A DNA stretch of 64,000 bases, taken from contig NZ_JAFLQZ010000001.1 of NCBI RefSeq assembly GCF_017313265.1, positions 434,001 through 498,000 on the forward strand. The letters run 5' to 3'. The DNA comes from Hymenobacter telluris (lineage in GTDB: Bacteria > Bacteroidota > Bacteroidia > Cytophagales > Hymenobacteraceae). A program made the translations under genes and the position numbers. Position 1 is the stretch's first letter. The number at the start of each line of letters is the position of its first letter. The notes beneath the pieces were generated by a model, which was not told the DNA's origin, did no database searches, and saw nothing but the letters and a program-made list of their open reading frames with translations. Positions 46,632-55,919 of this stretch are shown one piece after another.

Positions 46632-47786
46632 ATGAAGCATACCCTCGCCCTTTTACTCGCCACTTGCCTGACTACTGGCTGCTCAGTAGCGCAAACTCCG
46701 GCTGCCAAGCCTCAGCCCAACCCCTGGCAGCGTGCCGTGACTACCAACGAGTTCATCTTGGAGAAGATGCCCTTCCCGGAAAGCCACGCCGCTACCCTGG
46801 CCGAAACGCCCGCGGGCCTCGTGGCCTCATGGTTTGGCGGCACCAAGGAACGCAACCCCGACGTGGGCATCTGGGTGAGCCGGCAGGAAAACGGTAAGTG
46901 GACCGCGCCGGTGGAAGTGGCCAACGGCGTGGTGAACGAAACCCTGCGCTATCCTACCTGGAACCCGGTGCTGTATCAGGTGCCCGGCGGTGAGCTGCTG
47001 CTGTTCTATAAAATCGGGCCGAAGCCGTCGGATTGGAAAGGCTGGATGCGCCGCTCCTCGGACAATGGCCGGACGTGGTCGGCAGCGCAGGCCTTGCCGG
47101 AGGGCTACATTGGGCCGGTAAAAAACAAGCCGGTGCTGCTTTCCAACGGCACCCTGCTCTGCCCCACCAGCACCGAGGGCAACGACGGCTGGCGCGTGCA
47201 TCTGGAAGCCAGCACCGACTTCGGCAAAACCTGGAGCATGATCGGGCCAATTGCCAACGGCGACACCAAAGGCGCCATTCAGCCCAGCATCCTGAAGCAC
47301 AAAGACGGCAAGCTCCAACTGCTCTGCCGCAGCCGCGACCGGGCCATCCTGGAGTCGTGGTCGGAGGACCATGGCAAAACCTGGACGCCGCTGGCCAAAA
47401 CCACCCTCCCCGGCAACAACTCCGGCACCGACGCCGTGACCTTACAGGACGGCCGCCAGCTGCTGGTCTACAACCACGTGCTGCCGCCCGGCACCCTGGC
47501 CAAAGGCCCGCGCACCCCGCTGAACGTCTCGATTTCCAAGGACGGCAAGGAGTGGTACGCGGCGGCTATTCTGGAAGACTCGCCCATCAGCCAGTATTCC
47601 TACCCCTCGGTGATTCAAACCAAGGACGGCAAGGTGCATTTCGTGTACACCTGGCGCCGTAAGAGTATCAAGCACGCCGTGCTAGACCTGAAAAAGGTGA
47701 AGCTGGTGAAGATTGAAAACGGCCAGTGGCCCGCCCTAAAAGGCTACAAAGCCCCATCCTCCACGGCTGAGATTACGCAGGATTAG
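46632..47786 (+). CDS. Sialidase-fold exo-glycosidase lipoprotein
   Basis: A 384-aa lipoprotein (LLATCLTTGCSVAQ lipobox). It forms a six-bladed propeller with Asp-box repeats: SSDNGRTWSAAQAL, STDFGKTWSMIGPI, SEDHGKTWTPLAKTTL. FPESHAATLAETPAGLVASWFGGTKE at the start and CRSRDRAILESW are typical of the BNR/sialidase-like proteins found in Bacteroidota glycan loci. In RG-II loci, members of the sialidase fold remove Kdo/Dha-type ketodeoxy sugars, so such a substrate is plausible here, but this is inferred. Catalytic residues cannot be confirmed by eye. Confidence 0.8.
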   Translation: MKHTLALLLATCLTTGCSVAQTPAAKPQPNPWQRAVTTNEFILEKMPFPESHAATLAETPAGLVASWFGGTKERNPDVGIWVSRQENGKWTAPVEVANGVVNETLRYPTWNPVLYQVPGGELLLFYKIGPKPSDWKGWMRRSSDNGRTWSAAQALPEGYIGPVKNKPVLLSNGTLLCPTSTEGNDGWRVHLEASTDFGKTWSMIGPIANGDTKGAIQPSILKHKDGKLQLLCRSRDRAILESWSEDHGKTWTPLAKTTLPGNNSGTDAVTLQDGRQLLVYNHVLPPGTLAKGPRTPLNVSISKDGKEWYAAAILEDSPISQYSYPSVIQTKDGKVHFVYTWRRKSIKHAVLDLKKVKLVKIENGQWPALKGYKAPSSTAEITQD

Positions 47787-47795
47787 AAGGCGTAA

Positions 47796-47912
47796 CCTCA
47801 CCCCCTAGCCCCCTCTCCTCAGGGAGAGGGGAGACTAGCTCCTAGTTCTAGAAAGCTAAAGTCTAAATCTAGTTCCCCCTCTCCCTGAGGAGAGGGGGCT
47901 AGGGGGTGAGGT
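47796..47912. repeat. Family A inverted-repeat element (TAG variant)
   Basis: Left arm ACCTCACCCCCTAGCCCCCTCTCC-TCAGGGAGAGGGG and its inverse at the right. The spacer holds CTAGCTCCTAGTTCTAG words, as in the copies at 9311 and 15758. It fills the gap before the esterase gene. Confidence 0.85.
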
Positions 47913-47943
47913 CCCCCCAACCAGCACGAAAACCCACCCACCC

Positions 47944-49362
47944 ATGCTCCGAACCCTCCGTATCCTTCTTGCTTTCCTGCTGCTAACCACCACGGCCTGG
48001 GCGCAGAACTCTGACGACCAGTACCGGGAGCCGCTGCAAACGGTGCTCGACCAGATTCAGCAGCGCTACGGCGTGAAAATCAGGCCCGACGCGGCCATGG
48101 TGAAGGATAAGTGGGTGACGTATGCTGAGTGGCGCTTCCGGCCGGATGTGGACGAGACGTTGAAAAACGTGCTGGCACCGTTCGATTTGCAAGTCACCAA
48201 AACCGGCGACAAAGCCTACAAGCTCAAAACTTTCCAATATCACCTGAAAACCCCCGAGGAAGGTGCCGCGCAGCTAGCCTACCTCGCCAGCCAGTACCAC
48301 GACGCCGCCACCTGGGAAAAGCGCAAAGCCGAATTGCGCAGTTGCATGTGGCAGGCGCTTCGCTTGTCGCCCATGCCGGCTAAGCCCGCCAGCAAGCCCA
48401 TCATCACCAACAAGCGGCAGTATGACGGCTACACCGTGGAGAACGTGGCGCTGGAAACCTTACCCGGCCTCTATATGACGGGTTCGGTGTACAAGCCGCT
48501 GAAAGCGAAAGGCAAAGTGCCGGTCATCATTAGTCCCGACGGGCACTTTGGCGATGGGCGCTACCGGGCCGATGCCCAGAAACGCTGCGCCACGCTGGCC
48601 CGCATGGGCGCCATGGTGTACAGCTACGATTTGTTTGCCTGGGGCGAGTCATTGCTGCAATTCAAGGGCGAGGACCACCGCCGCAGCCTCGCCATGACGG
48701 TGCAGGCCCTGAACGGCGAGCGGGCTTTGGACTACTTGCTGTCGTTGAAAAACGCCGACAAAACCCGCGTGGCCATCACCGGCGGTTCGGGCGGCGGCAG
48801 CCAAACCATGCTGCTCACGGCCCTCGATGACCGCATCAAAGTGAGCGTGCCAGTGGTGATGCTTTCCACCTACCACAGCGGGGGCTGCCCCTGCGAAAGT
48901 GGCCAGCCAGTGCACCTCTGCGGCGGCGGCACCAACAACGCCGAACTAGCCGCCATGGCCGCCCCGCGCCCCCAACTAGCCATCACCGACGGCGGCGACT
49001 GGACCGCCCAAACCCCTGAAGTAGCCTATCCTTACCTCCAAAACCTCTACGGCTACTACGGCAAAACCGACCTCGTACAAAACGCCCATTTTCCGAAAGA
49101 AGGCCATGATTACGGCCCCTCGAAGCGCCAAGCCATGTACAAATTCCTGGCCCAACACCTCGCCCTGAACCTGTCCGCCGCCGAAGACGCCACCGGCAAG
49201 CTGGACGAATCGAAAGTGACTATCGAAAAGGAAGAAGCCCAAAAGGTATTCGGTGCCAAAGGCGAGTTGCTGCCCGCCAACGCCATGCACAGCTTCGAGG
49301 AATTGCAGGCCCTATTCAACAAAACCGCACCTGCCACCCCTATAGGAGAAGCAAAAAACTAG
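47944..49362 (+). CDS. Alpha/beta-hydrolase carbohydrate esterase
   Basis: Secreted hydrolase (472 aa; signal peptide ends TTTAWA). An N-terminal region of about 120 residues precedes an alpha/beta-hydrolase domain: VPVIISPDGHFGDGRYR, YDLFAWGES, nucleophile elbow ITGGSGGGSQT (Ser about 281), acid region ITDGGDW and histidine in FPKEGHDYG. The layout recalls acetylxylan-esterase-like and the CE19-type pectin methylesterase of rhamnogalacturonan-II loci; the CE19 link is a suggestion, not shown. It would remove methyl or acetyl esters before glycosidases act. Confidence 0.8.
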   Translation: MLRTLRILLAFLLLTTTAWAQNSDDQYREPLQTVLDQIQQRYGVKIRPDAAMVKDKWVTYAEWRFRPDVDETLKNVLAPFDLQVTKTGDKAYKLKTFQYHLKTPEEGAAQLAYLASQYHDAATWEKRKAELRSCMWQALRLSPMPAKPASKPIITNKRQYDGYTVENVALETLPGLYMTGSVYKPLKAKGKVPVIISPDGHFGDGRYRADAQKRCATLARMGAMVYSYDLFAWGESLLQFKGEDHRRSLAMTVQALNGERALDYLLSLKNADKTRVAITGGSGGGSQTMLLTALDDRIKVSVPVVMLSTYHSGGCPCESGQPVHLCGGGTNNAELAAMAAPRPQLAITDGGDWTAQTPEVAYPYLQNLYGYYGKTDLVQNAHFPKEGHDYGPSKRQAMYKFLAQHLALNLSAAEDATGKLDESKVTIEKEEAQKVFGAKGELLPANAMHSFEELQALFNKTAPATPIGEAKN

Positions 49363-49382
49363 AGCTAAAAAACTATAGAGTT

Positions 49383-49530
49383 CTAGTTCCCCTCCTTTTT
49401 CAAGGAGGGGTGCCCGGAGGGCGGGGGGGTAAACCCGCCAGAACGACAACTAGCTCTAGTCTTCTAACCCTAGCTTAACCACCCCGGCCTCCGGCCACCC
49501 CTCCTTGAAAAAAGGAGGGAAACTAGATTT
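49383..49530. repeat. Family D inverted-repeat element, copy 2
   Basis: CTAGTTCCCCTCC-TTTTTCAA-GGAGGGGTGCCCGGAGGGCGGGGGGG and its inverse, with arms ending in CTAG, lie between the esterase gene and the GH141-type gene. It is related to the copy at 12801 but contains TGCCCGGAGGG in the left arm, which the other copy has only in the right arm. Confidence 0.8.
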
Positions 49531-49561
49531 CTAGCTAAGACGAGAATCTTCAAAGCAGTTG

Positions 49562-51439
49562 ATGAGAAAATCAAGTACGTACGCTCTGCTCTTTGCGCTC
49601 AATCTGCTGGCGGCCAGCACGCAGGCGGCTGACATCTGGGTGGCACCCAATGGCTCGGACCGCAACCCCGGCACCGCCGACAAGCCGCTGGCCACGCTGA
49701 ACATGGCCCTGCGGCAGGCCCGTGACCTGCGCCGCTTGCACGATGCTTCGGTGAATAACGGCGTGCACATCTGGGTGCGGGGGGGGGAGTACCGGCTAAC
49801 GGAACCGTGGTTTTTTCGGCCCGAAGATTCCGGCACGGCTGAAAGCCCGACGATAGTAGAGGCGGCGCCCGGCGAACAGCCGGTGCTGAGTGGGGGCGTG
49901 TCGGTGAAGGGCTGGCGCAAGCTGACTGCCGCGCCGGCCGGGCTGCCCAGGGCGGCGCAGGGGCAGGTATGGGTGGCCGATGCGCCGCTGGTAGGTGGCC
50001 GGCAGCTGGATTTTCGCCAGCTGTGGGTGAACGGCCGCAAAGCCGTGCGCGCCCGCACCCCCAACAATGACAACCTGCCCCGCCTGCTTTCCTGGGACAC
50101 CGACAAGCGCGAAACCACGATACCCGCCGCTGCTTTGAGCGGCGTGAAGCAGCCCGGCCAGCTGGAAATGGTGCTGCACCAGATGTGGGCCGTGAACGTG
50201 CTGCGCGTGAAAACCCTGACCGTGCAAGCCGACAAAGTCCGCGTGACGTTTCAGGAGCCCGAAAGCCGGATTCAGTTCGAGCACCCGTGGCCGCGCCCCA
50301 TCATCAACGGCAAAAACGGCAGCTCGGCCTTCTACCTCACCAACGCCATCGAGCTACTCGACCAGCCCGGCGAGTGGTACTACGATGCCGCCCGCGGGCA
50401 GGTGCTGTACTGGCCCCGCCCCGGCGAAAACCTGAGCACCGCCCAAGTGGTAGCGCCGGCACTGGAAACGGTACTGCGCGTGGAAGGCACCCTCGACCAA
50501 CCCGTGAGCCACGTGCAGTTCAAGGGCCTGACCTTCGCGTACACCACCTGGCTGCGTCCCTCGCAGCAGGGCCACGTGCCGTTGCAGGCCGGTATGTATC
50601 TGCTCGATGGCTATTCGCTGGCTAAACCCGGCACCCCCGACAAAGCCGGCCTCGAAAACCAGGCCTGGATTGGCCGGCCGCCGGCGGGGGTGGAGCTGCA
50701 GGGCGCGCACCACACCCGCTTCGAGCGGTGCCAGTTCCTGCACATGGGCGCCACGGCGCTGGACTACCAAAGCGGCACCCACGATGATGCGGTAGTCGGT
50801 TGCACCTTCCGCGACGTGGCCGTGAATGGTATTCAAATAGGCAAATTCTCCGATGAAAGCGTGGAAACGCACCTGCCCTACAACCCCAAGGACGAGCGGG
50901 AAATCTGCTCCAATGAATTGCTGGAAAACAACTTCCTTACCGACTGCGGCAACGAGGACTGGGGTGCCGTGGGCATTGCCGCCGGCTTCGTGCGCCAGAC
51001 CACCATCCGCCACAACGAAATAAGTGAGGTGCCCTACACCGGCATCAGTGTGGGCTGGGGCTGGACCAAAACGGCCAACGCCATGCGCGACAACCGCGTG
51101 ACGGCCAACTACATCCACCACTACGCCCAGCACACCTACGACGTGGCCGGCGTCTACACCCTCTCGGCGCAGCCCGGCACTACCATCACCGAAAACCGGG
51201 TGGAGGATATTGCCCACGCGCCCTACGTCCACGACCCCGACCATTGGTTTTACCTCTACCTCGATGAGGGCTCCTCGAACATTACGGTGCAAGACAATTG
51301 GTGCCCCGCCGAGAAGTTCCTGGCCAATGCCAACGGCCCCGGCAACGTCTGGAAAAACAACGGCCCGATGGTGTCCGACGCCATCAAGCAAGCCGCCGGC
51401 CTGGAACCAAAGTATCGGGAGTTGCGGGAGAAGCCCTGA
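49562..51439 (+). CDS. GH141-type right-handed beta-helix glycosidase
   Basis: Secreted 625-aa protein resembling GH141, whose characterised member is an alpha-L-fucosidase acting on rhamnogalacturonan-II. N-terminal DIWVAPNGSDRNPGTADKPL is followed by HIWVRGGEYRLTEPWFF and many beta-helix rungs in the second half: VELQGAHHTRFERCQF, GISVGWGWTKTANAMRDNRV, HHYAQHTYDVAGVYTLSAQPG, WFYLYLDEGSSNITVQ. The signal peptide ends AASTQA. ATG 49562 is used; a TTG one codon earlier is equivalent. The substrate is inferred from the family and neighbours. Confidence 0.85.
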   Translation: MRKSSTYALLFALNLLAASTQAADIWVAPNGSDRNPGTADKPLATLNMALRQARDLRRLHDASVNNGVHIWVRGGEYRLTEPWFFRPEDSGTAESPTIVEAAPGEQPVLSGGVSVKGWRKLTAAPAGLPRAAQGQVWVADAPLVGGRQLDFRQLWVNGRKAVRARTPNNDNLPRLLSWDTDKRETTIPAAALSGVKQPGQLEMVLHQMWAVNVLRVKTLTVQADKVRVTFQEPESRIQFEHPWPRPIINGKNGSSAFYLTNAIELLDQPGEWYYDAARGQVLYWPRPGENLSTAQVVAPALETVLRVEGTLDQPVSHVQFKGLTFAYTTWLRPSQQGHVPLQAGMYLLDGYSLAKPGTPDKAGLENQAWIGRPPAGVELQGAHHTRFERCQFLHMGATALDYQSGTHDDAVVGCTFRDVAVNGIQIGKFSDESVETHLPYNPKDEREICSNELLENNFLTDCGNEDWGAVGIAAGFVRQTTIRHNEISEVPYTGISVGWGWTKTANAMRDNRVTANYIHHYAQHTYDVAGVYTLSAQPGTTITENRVEDIAHAPYVHDPDHWFYLYLDEGSSNITVQDNWCPAEKFLANANGPGNVWKNNGPMVSDAIKQAAGLEPKYRELREKP

Positions 51440-51444
51440 CGTGC

Positions 51445-51598
51445 GCCTCACCCCCCGGCCCCCTCTCCCGTGGAGAGGGGAAGCCAAACGACTAAAAAGA
51501 AGTAAGTCTTTGATTCTATGAAAGAAAACAATAACCATACTGTAACAAATACGCCTGGCACCCCCTCTCCTTTTCGGAGAGGGGGCCGGGGGGTGAGG
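51445..51598. repeat. Family A inverted-repeat element (CGG variant)
   Basis: Left arm CGCCTCACCCCCCGGCCCCCTCTCC-CGTGGAGAGGGG and right arm ...GGAGAGGGGGCCGGGGGGTGAGG. The spacer is AT-rich and encodes KENNNHTVTN if read from the ATG at 51518. The right arm ends with the probable GTG start of the next gene. Confidence 0.85.
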
Positions 51599-53761
51599 CC
51601 CCTCGTCTGGGCGTTCCTGCTCCTTCTAACCATCCCCGCCGAGGCCCAGCAAGCCGCCAAGGCCACTTGGATTTGGTATCCCGGCGACTACGAAATCTGG
51701 CTGAGCAACCAGATGCAGAACCGCCGCACCGAGCGGGGCACGTTTTTCCCGCCGTTCTGGCGGCTGGATAGCCATTATCCACTTATCGATTTTCACCAGG
51801 ATTTCGAGCTGAAAGCGCCCGAGGAAGTGGAGCTGCGCGCCGAGGGCCAGTACAACGTGAAACTCGATGGCAAGCTGCTGTCGGGCTCACCTACGCGTCT
51901 GACGGTGCCGGCGGGCAAGCACCGGCTCAACATCAAGGTCTACAACCAAGCCAACGTGCCGACGGTGTTCGTGCGCGGCAAAACCATCGGCACGGATGGC
52001 AGCTGGCTGGTGACCTATGAGGACAAGGAGTGGATTGACGCGTCGGGCAAGGTGTCGGACCAGTCGGGGACGACGTGGCTGACGGCTGGTAGCTGGAACT
52101 TCAATGAGGCGCAGGCGTTGCCTTCCGCCTTCAAGCTCAGGACCGAACCGCAACGTGCGGCTAGCGTCACGCGCACCGCGGGCGGCGGCCTGCTGGTGGA
52201 TTTCGGGCGCGAAACCTTTGGCTACGTGCGCCTGCATGGGCTGCAAGGCAAGGGCCAAACCACGCTGTACTTCGGCGAATCCAAGGAGGAGGCACTGAGC
52301 ACCGAGGGCTGCGAAACGCTGGAGCGCCTGGACGTGAATCAGCCGCAGAAAGGCGAGAAGCTGACTTCGCTGTCGAAGGCGTTTCGGTTCGTGAACATCC
52401 AACCGGAGGCGGGCGTGACCTTGGATTCGGTGTCGATGCTGTACGAGTACGCGCCGGTGGTGGAGCGGGGCCGGTTTCGGTGCTCCGATGACCAGCTGAA
52501 CAAGATTTGGGACGTGGCGGCCTACACCATGCACCTGAACACGCGGGAGTTCTTCATCGACGGCATCAAGCGGGACCGGTGGGTATGGTCGGGCGACGCC
52601 TACCAGAGCTACCTGATGAACTACTACCTGTATTTCGATACGCCCACGGTGAACCGCACCACCTTCGCGCTGCGCGGCAAAGACCCCGTGACCAGCCACG
52701 TCAACACCATCATGGACTACACCTTCTACTGGTTTATCGGCATCTACGACGCCTACCAGTACACCGGCGACAAAACCGTGGTGACCCAGCTCTACCCGCG
52801 CATGCAAAGCCTGATGGACTACTGCCTCGCGCGCCGCAACAAAGACGGCCTGATGGAAGGCCTGGCCGGCGACTGGGTATTTATCGACTGGGCCGACGGC
52901 CTGAGCAAAAAGGGAGAAGTAAGCTTCGAGCAGTTGCTGCTGTGCCGCAGTTTGGAAAGCATGGCCCTGTGCGCCAATCTGGTAAACGACCAGGCCGGCG
53001 CCCAGAAGTACCAGCAGCTCGCCACCGACCTCAAGGCGAAAATCTTCGCTACCTACTGGAACCAGAATAAAGGCGCGCTGGTGCACAGCTGCGTGAACGG
53101 CCAGCCCACCGACAACGTGACGCGCTACGCCAACATGTTCGCCATCTTCTTCGACTACCTCAACAACGAGCAGGAGCAGCAGGTGAAGAAGTCGGTGCTG
53201 CTGAACCCGCAGGTGGCCAAAATCACCACGCCCTACATGCGCTTTTATGAGCTGGAAGCCCTGTGCGCGCTGGGCGAGCAGCCCTACGTGCTCAAGGAAA
53301 TGAAGAGCTATTGGGGCGGTATGCTGAATGAAGGCGCCACGTCTTTCTGGGAGGAATACGACCCCGCTAAGAAGGGCACCGAGCACCTGAGCATGTACGG
53401 CCGGCCCTTCGGCAAGAGCCTGTGCCACGCCTGGGGCGCCAGCCCGATTTATTTGCTGGGCAAATACTACCTCGGCGTGAAGCCCCTGTCGGCTGGCTAT
53501 GCCACCTACGAAGTGGTGCCCAACCTCGGCGGCCTGCAATGGATGGAAGGCGCCGTACCCACGCCCCAGGGCGATATTTCGGTGCGCGCCACGCCCAAGC
53601 AGCTGAAAGTGAAGGGCGCTGTTGGTACCGGTACGCTGCGTTTTGCCAGCAAGACCAAGCCGAGCTGCAAAGGCGCAAAAATCCAGGCGAAAGGCAACGG
53701 GCAGTACGAATTGCAGCTGGAAAAAGGCCGTGAGTACGTCGTGACTTATCAGGCAGTGTGA
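51593..53761 (+). CDS. GH78-like alpha-L-rhamnosidase
   Basis: Secreted enzyme of about 722 aa, shorter than the GH78 at 43672. Motifs of the (alpha/alpha)6 barrel: FFIDGIKRDRWVWSGDAYQSY (acidic residues about 323-336), GLAGDWVFIDWADG, GATSFWEEYDP (base Glu about 586) and MYGRPFGKSLCHAWGASP. A jelly-roll domain precedes it (LLVDFGRETFGYVRLHGLQGKG). GTG 51593 lies in the repeat's right arm and gives MRPLVWAFLLLLTIPAEAQ, a good signal peptide; ATG 51518 is the alternative. The next gene overlaps its stop (TGATG). Confidence 0.85.
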   Translation: MRPLVWAFLLLLTIPAEAQQAAKATWIWYPGDYEIWLSNQMQNRRTERGTFFPPFWRLDSHYPLIDFHQDFELKAPEEVELRAEGQYNVKLDGKLLSGSPTRLTVPAGKHRLNIKVYNQANVPTVFVRGKTIGTDGSWLVTYEDKEWIDASGKVSDQSGTTWLTAGSWNFNEAQALPSAFKLRTEPQRAASVTRTAGGGLLVDFGRETFGYVRLHGLQGKGQTTLYFGESKEEALSTEGCETLERLDVNQPQKGEKLTSLSKAFRFVNIQPEAGVTLDSVSMLYEYAPVVERGRFRCSDDQLNKIWDVAAYTMHLNTREFFIDGIKRDRWVWSGDAYQSYLMNYYLYFDTPTVNRTTFALRGKDPVTSHVNTIMDYTFYWFIGIYDAYQYTGDKTVVTQLYPRMQSLMDYCLARRNKDGLMEGLAGDWVFIDWADGLSKKGEVSFEQLLLCRSLESMALCANLVNDQAGAQKYQQLATDLKAKIFATYWNQNKGALVHSCVNGQPTDNVTRYANMFAIFFDYLNNEQEQQVKKSVLLNPQVAKITTPYMRFYELEALCALGEQPYVLKEMKSYWGGMLNEGATSFWEEYDPAKKGTEHLSMYGRPFGKSLCHAWGASPIYLLGKYYLGVKPLSAGYATYEVVPNLGGLQWMEGAVPTPQGDISVRATPKQLKVKGAVGTGTLRFASKTKPSCKGAKIQAKGNGQYELQLEKGREYVVTYQAV

Positions 53762-54585
53762 TGGGGGCGGTATTTATTTATTCGGACGGTGTAGAGACGC
53801 ATACTTGCGTCTCGTCATCCGCATCGTTGAACGATTTTGCCCAGGCGGCGCGGACGACGAGACGCAAGTATGCGTCTCTACACCGGGCGTTGCTGGTGTT
53901 GCTGCTTGTCTTAGCGGGCACTACGGTCAAAGCCCAAACTGGTAGCACTTCGGTAGTGGAGTTGACGGGCCAGAAGCTGTTGCCGAACAAGCTGCAAGCC
54001 ATCTGCCAGCAAAAAGCCTATGCCGGGGTGGGTGCATACCGCTGGCAAAATCACTTGGTAGCCTACGGCCCGACGACGCAAATCCGGCAGTTGGTGCCCG
54101 TGCTGAAAAAAGCCTACACCAGCGCCAATATAAAGGTCTACGACGCGCCGTTCTACAAATTCGACCGTAGCCGCTGCCCCAACAAAGCCACGGCCAAGCA
54201 GTGGGACAACATCCTGCTGACCTGCAACCTGGTGGAGGACAAAGCCAAACAGCAGGAGTACATGCAGTACCACGCCACCCAGTTCGAGCAGTGGCCGGAA
54301 GTCGCCACCGGCTTCTGCAATGCCAGATTCCAGCAGCTACTTGTGTTCCGCCAGGGCCGGCAACTGATGCTGGTTATCAGCATCCCAAAAGGCCAGAGCC
54401 TCGACGAGTTGAACCCCCGCACGACCCTGAACAACCCGCGGGTCAACGACTGGAACGCGCTGATGAAGCAATATCAAACCGGCCTGCCCGGCACCAAACC
54501 CGGCGAGGCCTGGGTATTCTTGCAGCCCGTTGCGCCGGCCGTGCAGCTCCGGACCAAAACGACCATTCCACAAACCAAAAAATAG
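53761..54585 (+). CDS. Secreted L-rhamnose mutarotase-like protein
   Basis: A 274-aa protein. The C-terminal 110 residues match L-rhamnose mutarotase (RhaM/YiiL-like): NLVEDKAKQQEYMQYHATQFEQWPE, VATGFCNARFQQLLVFRQG and NDWNALMKQYQTGLPGTKPGEAW. It would interconvert the anomers of rhamnose freed by the neighbouring rhamnosidases. Between the start and a hydrophobic signal-like segment (ALLVLLLVLAGTTVKAQ) about 40 residues are translated from a family C repeat (GVETHTCVSSS, RRKYASLHR). No ATG or GTG gives a normal-length signal peptide downstream of the repeat. The ATG overlaps the preceding stop, so translation is likely coupled. The middle section (about 60-130) is a second, unassigned domain. 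Confidence 0.8.
   Translation: MGAVFIYSDGVETHTCVSSSASLNDFAQAARTTRRKYASLHRALLVLLLVLAGTTVKAQTGSTSVVELTGQKLLPNKLQAICQQKAYAGVGAYRWQNHLVAYGPTTQIRQLVPVLKKAYTSANIKVYDAPFYKFDRSRCPNKATAKQWDNILLTCNLVEDKAKQQEYMQYHATQFEQWPEVATGFCNARFQQLLVFRQGRQLMLVISIPKGQSLDELNPRTTLNNPRVNDWNALMKQYQTGLPGTKPGEAWVFLQPVAPAVQLRTKTTIPQTKK
53791..53881. repeat. Family C inverted-repeat element, copy 4, within a coding sequence
   Basis: The arms GTAGAGACGCATACTTGCGTCTC (53791-53813) and the inverse (53859-53881) are perfectly complementary across a spacer of about 45 bases. The element is in frame with the mutarotase gene and free of stop codons. Confidence 0.85.
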
Positions 54586-55650
54586 ATGTTGAACCTAGGA
54601 ATATTGGGCCTGGGCGAAGGCCGTAGCACCATGTCGGCCGCGCTGAGCAGCCCCAACTGGACGCTCAAAACGATTTGCGACCGAAACGAGGAATTGTGCC
54701 GCCAGCGGGTCGACGAGTTTCAGTTTATGGGGCAGGTCACGGCGCAGTACCAAGACATGCTCGACGACCCGGAAATCGACGCCGTGGCCATCTATACGCC
54801 CGACCACCTGCACGCCGAGCACGTGGCGCAGGCGTTGCGCGCCGGTAAGCACGTGGTTTGTACCAAGCCGTTTATCGACGACCTGTCCAAGGCCAACGAG
54901 CTGTTGGCGCTGGCCGAGCAATCGGGCAAAAAGGTATTTATCGGCCAAAGCTCCCGGTTTTTCGAGCCGATGAAGCGCCAGCGTGCCGACTACGAGGCGG
55001 GCCTGATTGGCGAGCTAATCAGCATCGAGAGCTACTACCACGCCGACCACCGCTGGTTTCTGGCCAAAGGTTGGTCCCTGGAAAACAGCTTCAAATGGCT
55101 CTACGGCGGCCTCAGTCACCCCGTGGATTTTATCCGCTGGTACTTGCCCAACATCGAGGAAGTAATGGGCTACGGCATGCTCAGCTCCAACGGGCGGGAG
55201 GGCGGCCTCAAAAACCCCGACACCATGCACTTCATCTTCAAGGCCACCGACGGCCGCGTGGCCCGCGTGAGCGGCTGCTACACCGGCCCCGTGCAGCCCG
55301 TGCAGCGCGACTCGGAAATGAGCTGCATCCTGCGCGGCACCGAGGGCGCCAGCCAAGGCGACTACATGGACCTGCGCTACGCCATTACCGACAAAACAGG
55401 GGAGGAGCGCCTCATCACCTGGGAGCATAAGTTGAAGCACTACTTCCGCTTCGAGGGCAAAAGCCACCACGCCGGCGAATACCAAAACTACCTCGACTAC
55501 TTCGCCGATTCCATCAACCAGAACTTCACCGCCTACCCCGACATCCGCGAAGGCATCGGCACCGTGGCGCTGCTCCAAGCCATGGACCGCGCCCTCACCA
55601 CTGGCCAGCCCGTGAAAGTGCAGGATATTCTAGCTGAGAATGGGCTGTAG
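54586..55650 (+). CDS. Gfo/Idh/MocA family oxidoreductase
   Basis: A cytoplasmic NAD(P)-dependent dehydrogenase of 354 aa. The Rossmann nucleotide-binding start is LNLGILGLGEGRSTM, followed by IDAVAIYTPDHLHAEHVAQALRAGKHVVCTKPF with the catalytic-type lysine (CTKP instead of EKP). The C-terminal sheet domain includes FKWLYGGLSHPVDFIRWYL. The start codon directly abuts the previous stop. It probably oxidises or epimerises a sugar or sugar acid in the same pathway as the rhamnose/fucose genes; the substrate is unknown. Confidence 0.88.
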   Translation: MLNLGILGLGEGRSTMSAALSSPNWTLKTICDRNEELCRQRVDEFQFMGQVTAQYQDMLDDPEIDAVAIYTPDHLHAEHVAQALRAGKHVVCTKPFIDDLSKANELLALAEQSGKKVFIGQSSRFFEPMKRQRADYEAGLIGELISIESYYHADHRWFLAKGWSLENSFKWLYGGLSHPVDFIRWYLPNIEEVMGYGMLSSNGREGGLKNPDTMHFIFKATDGRVARVSGCYTGPVQPVQRDSEMSCILRGTEGASQGDYMDLRYAITDKTGEERLITWEHKLKHYFRFEGKSHHAGEYQNYLDYFADSINQNFTAYPDIREGIGTVALLQAMDRALTTGQPVKVQDILAENGL

Positions 55651-55651
55651 G

Positions 55652-55899
55652 GCCTCACCCCCCGGCCCCCTCTCCTAAGGGCGGGGGGGAGCCAGACGAA
55701 GTAGCGCAGCCGCTTTGGCTTGCGCCTCCGCAACTGCTACCGAGCGGCTATGAAAGCCACTTTCAACAGCCTGCATACTTCCAAAAACCACCACAATTTC
55801 TCACAACATGGTAGCAGTCATGCAGGCGCAAGCCAAAGCGGCTGCGCGGCATCGTCTGGCTCCCCCTCTCCCCTAGGAGAGGGGGCCGGGGGGTGAGGC
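55652..55899. repeat. Family A element with a second inverted repeat nested in its spacer
   Basis: The outer arms are CCTCACCCCCCGGCCCCCTCTCC... and the inverse ending GGGTGAGG. Inside lies a perfect 24-base inverted repeat, GCGCAGCCGCTTTGGCTTGC... (55704-55727 and 55824-55847), of an unrelated sequence. This is a repeat within a repeat. Confidence 0.85.
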
Positions 55900-55919
55900 A
55901 CACGTCAGAACGTACTTAT

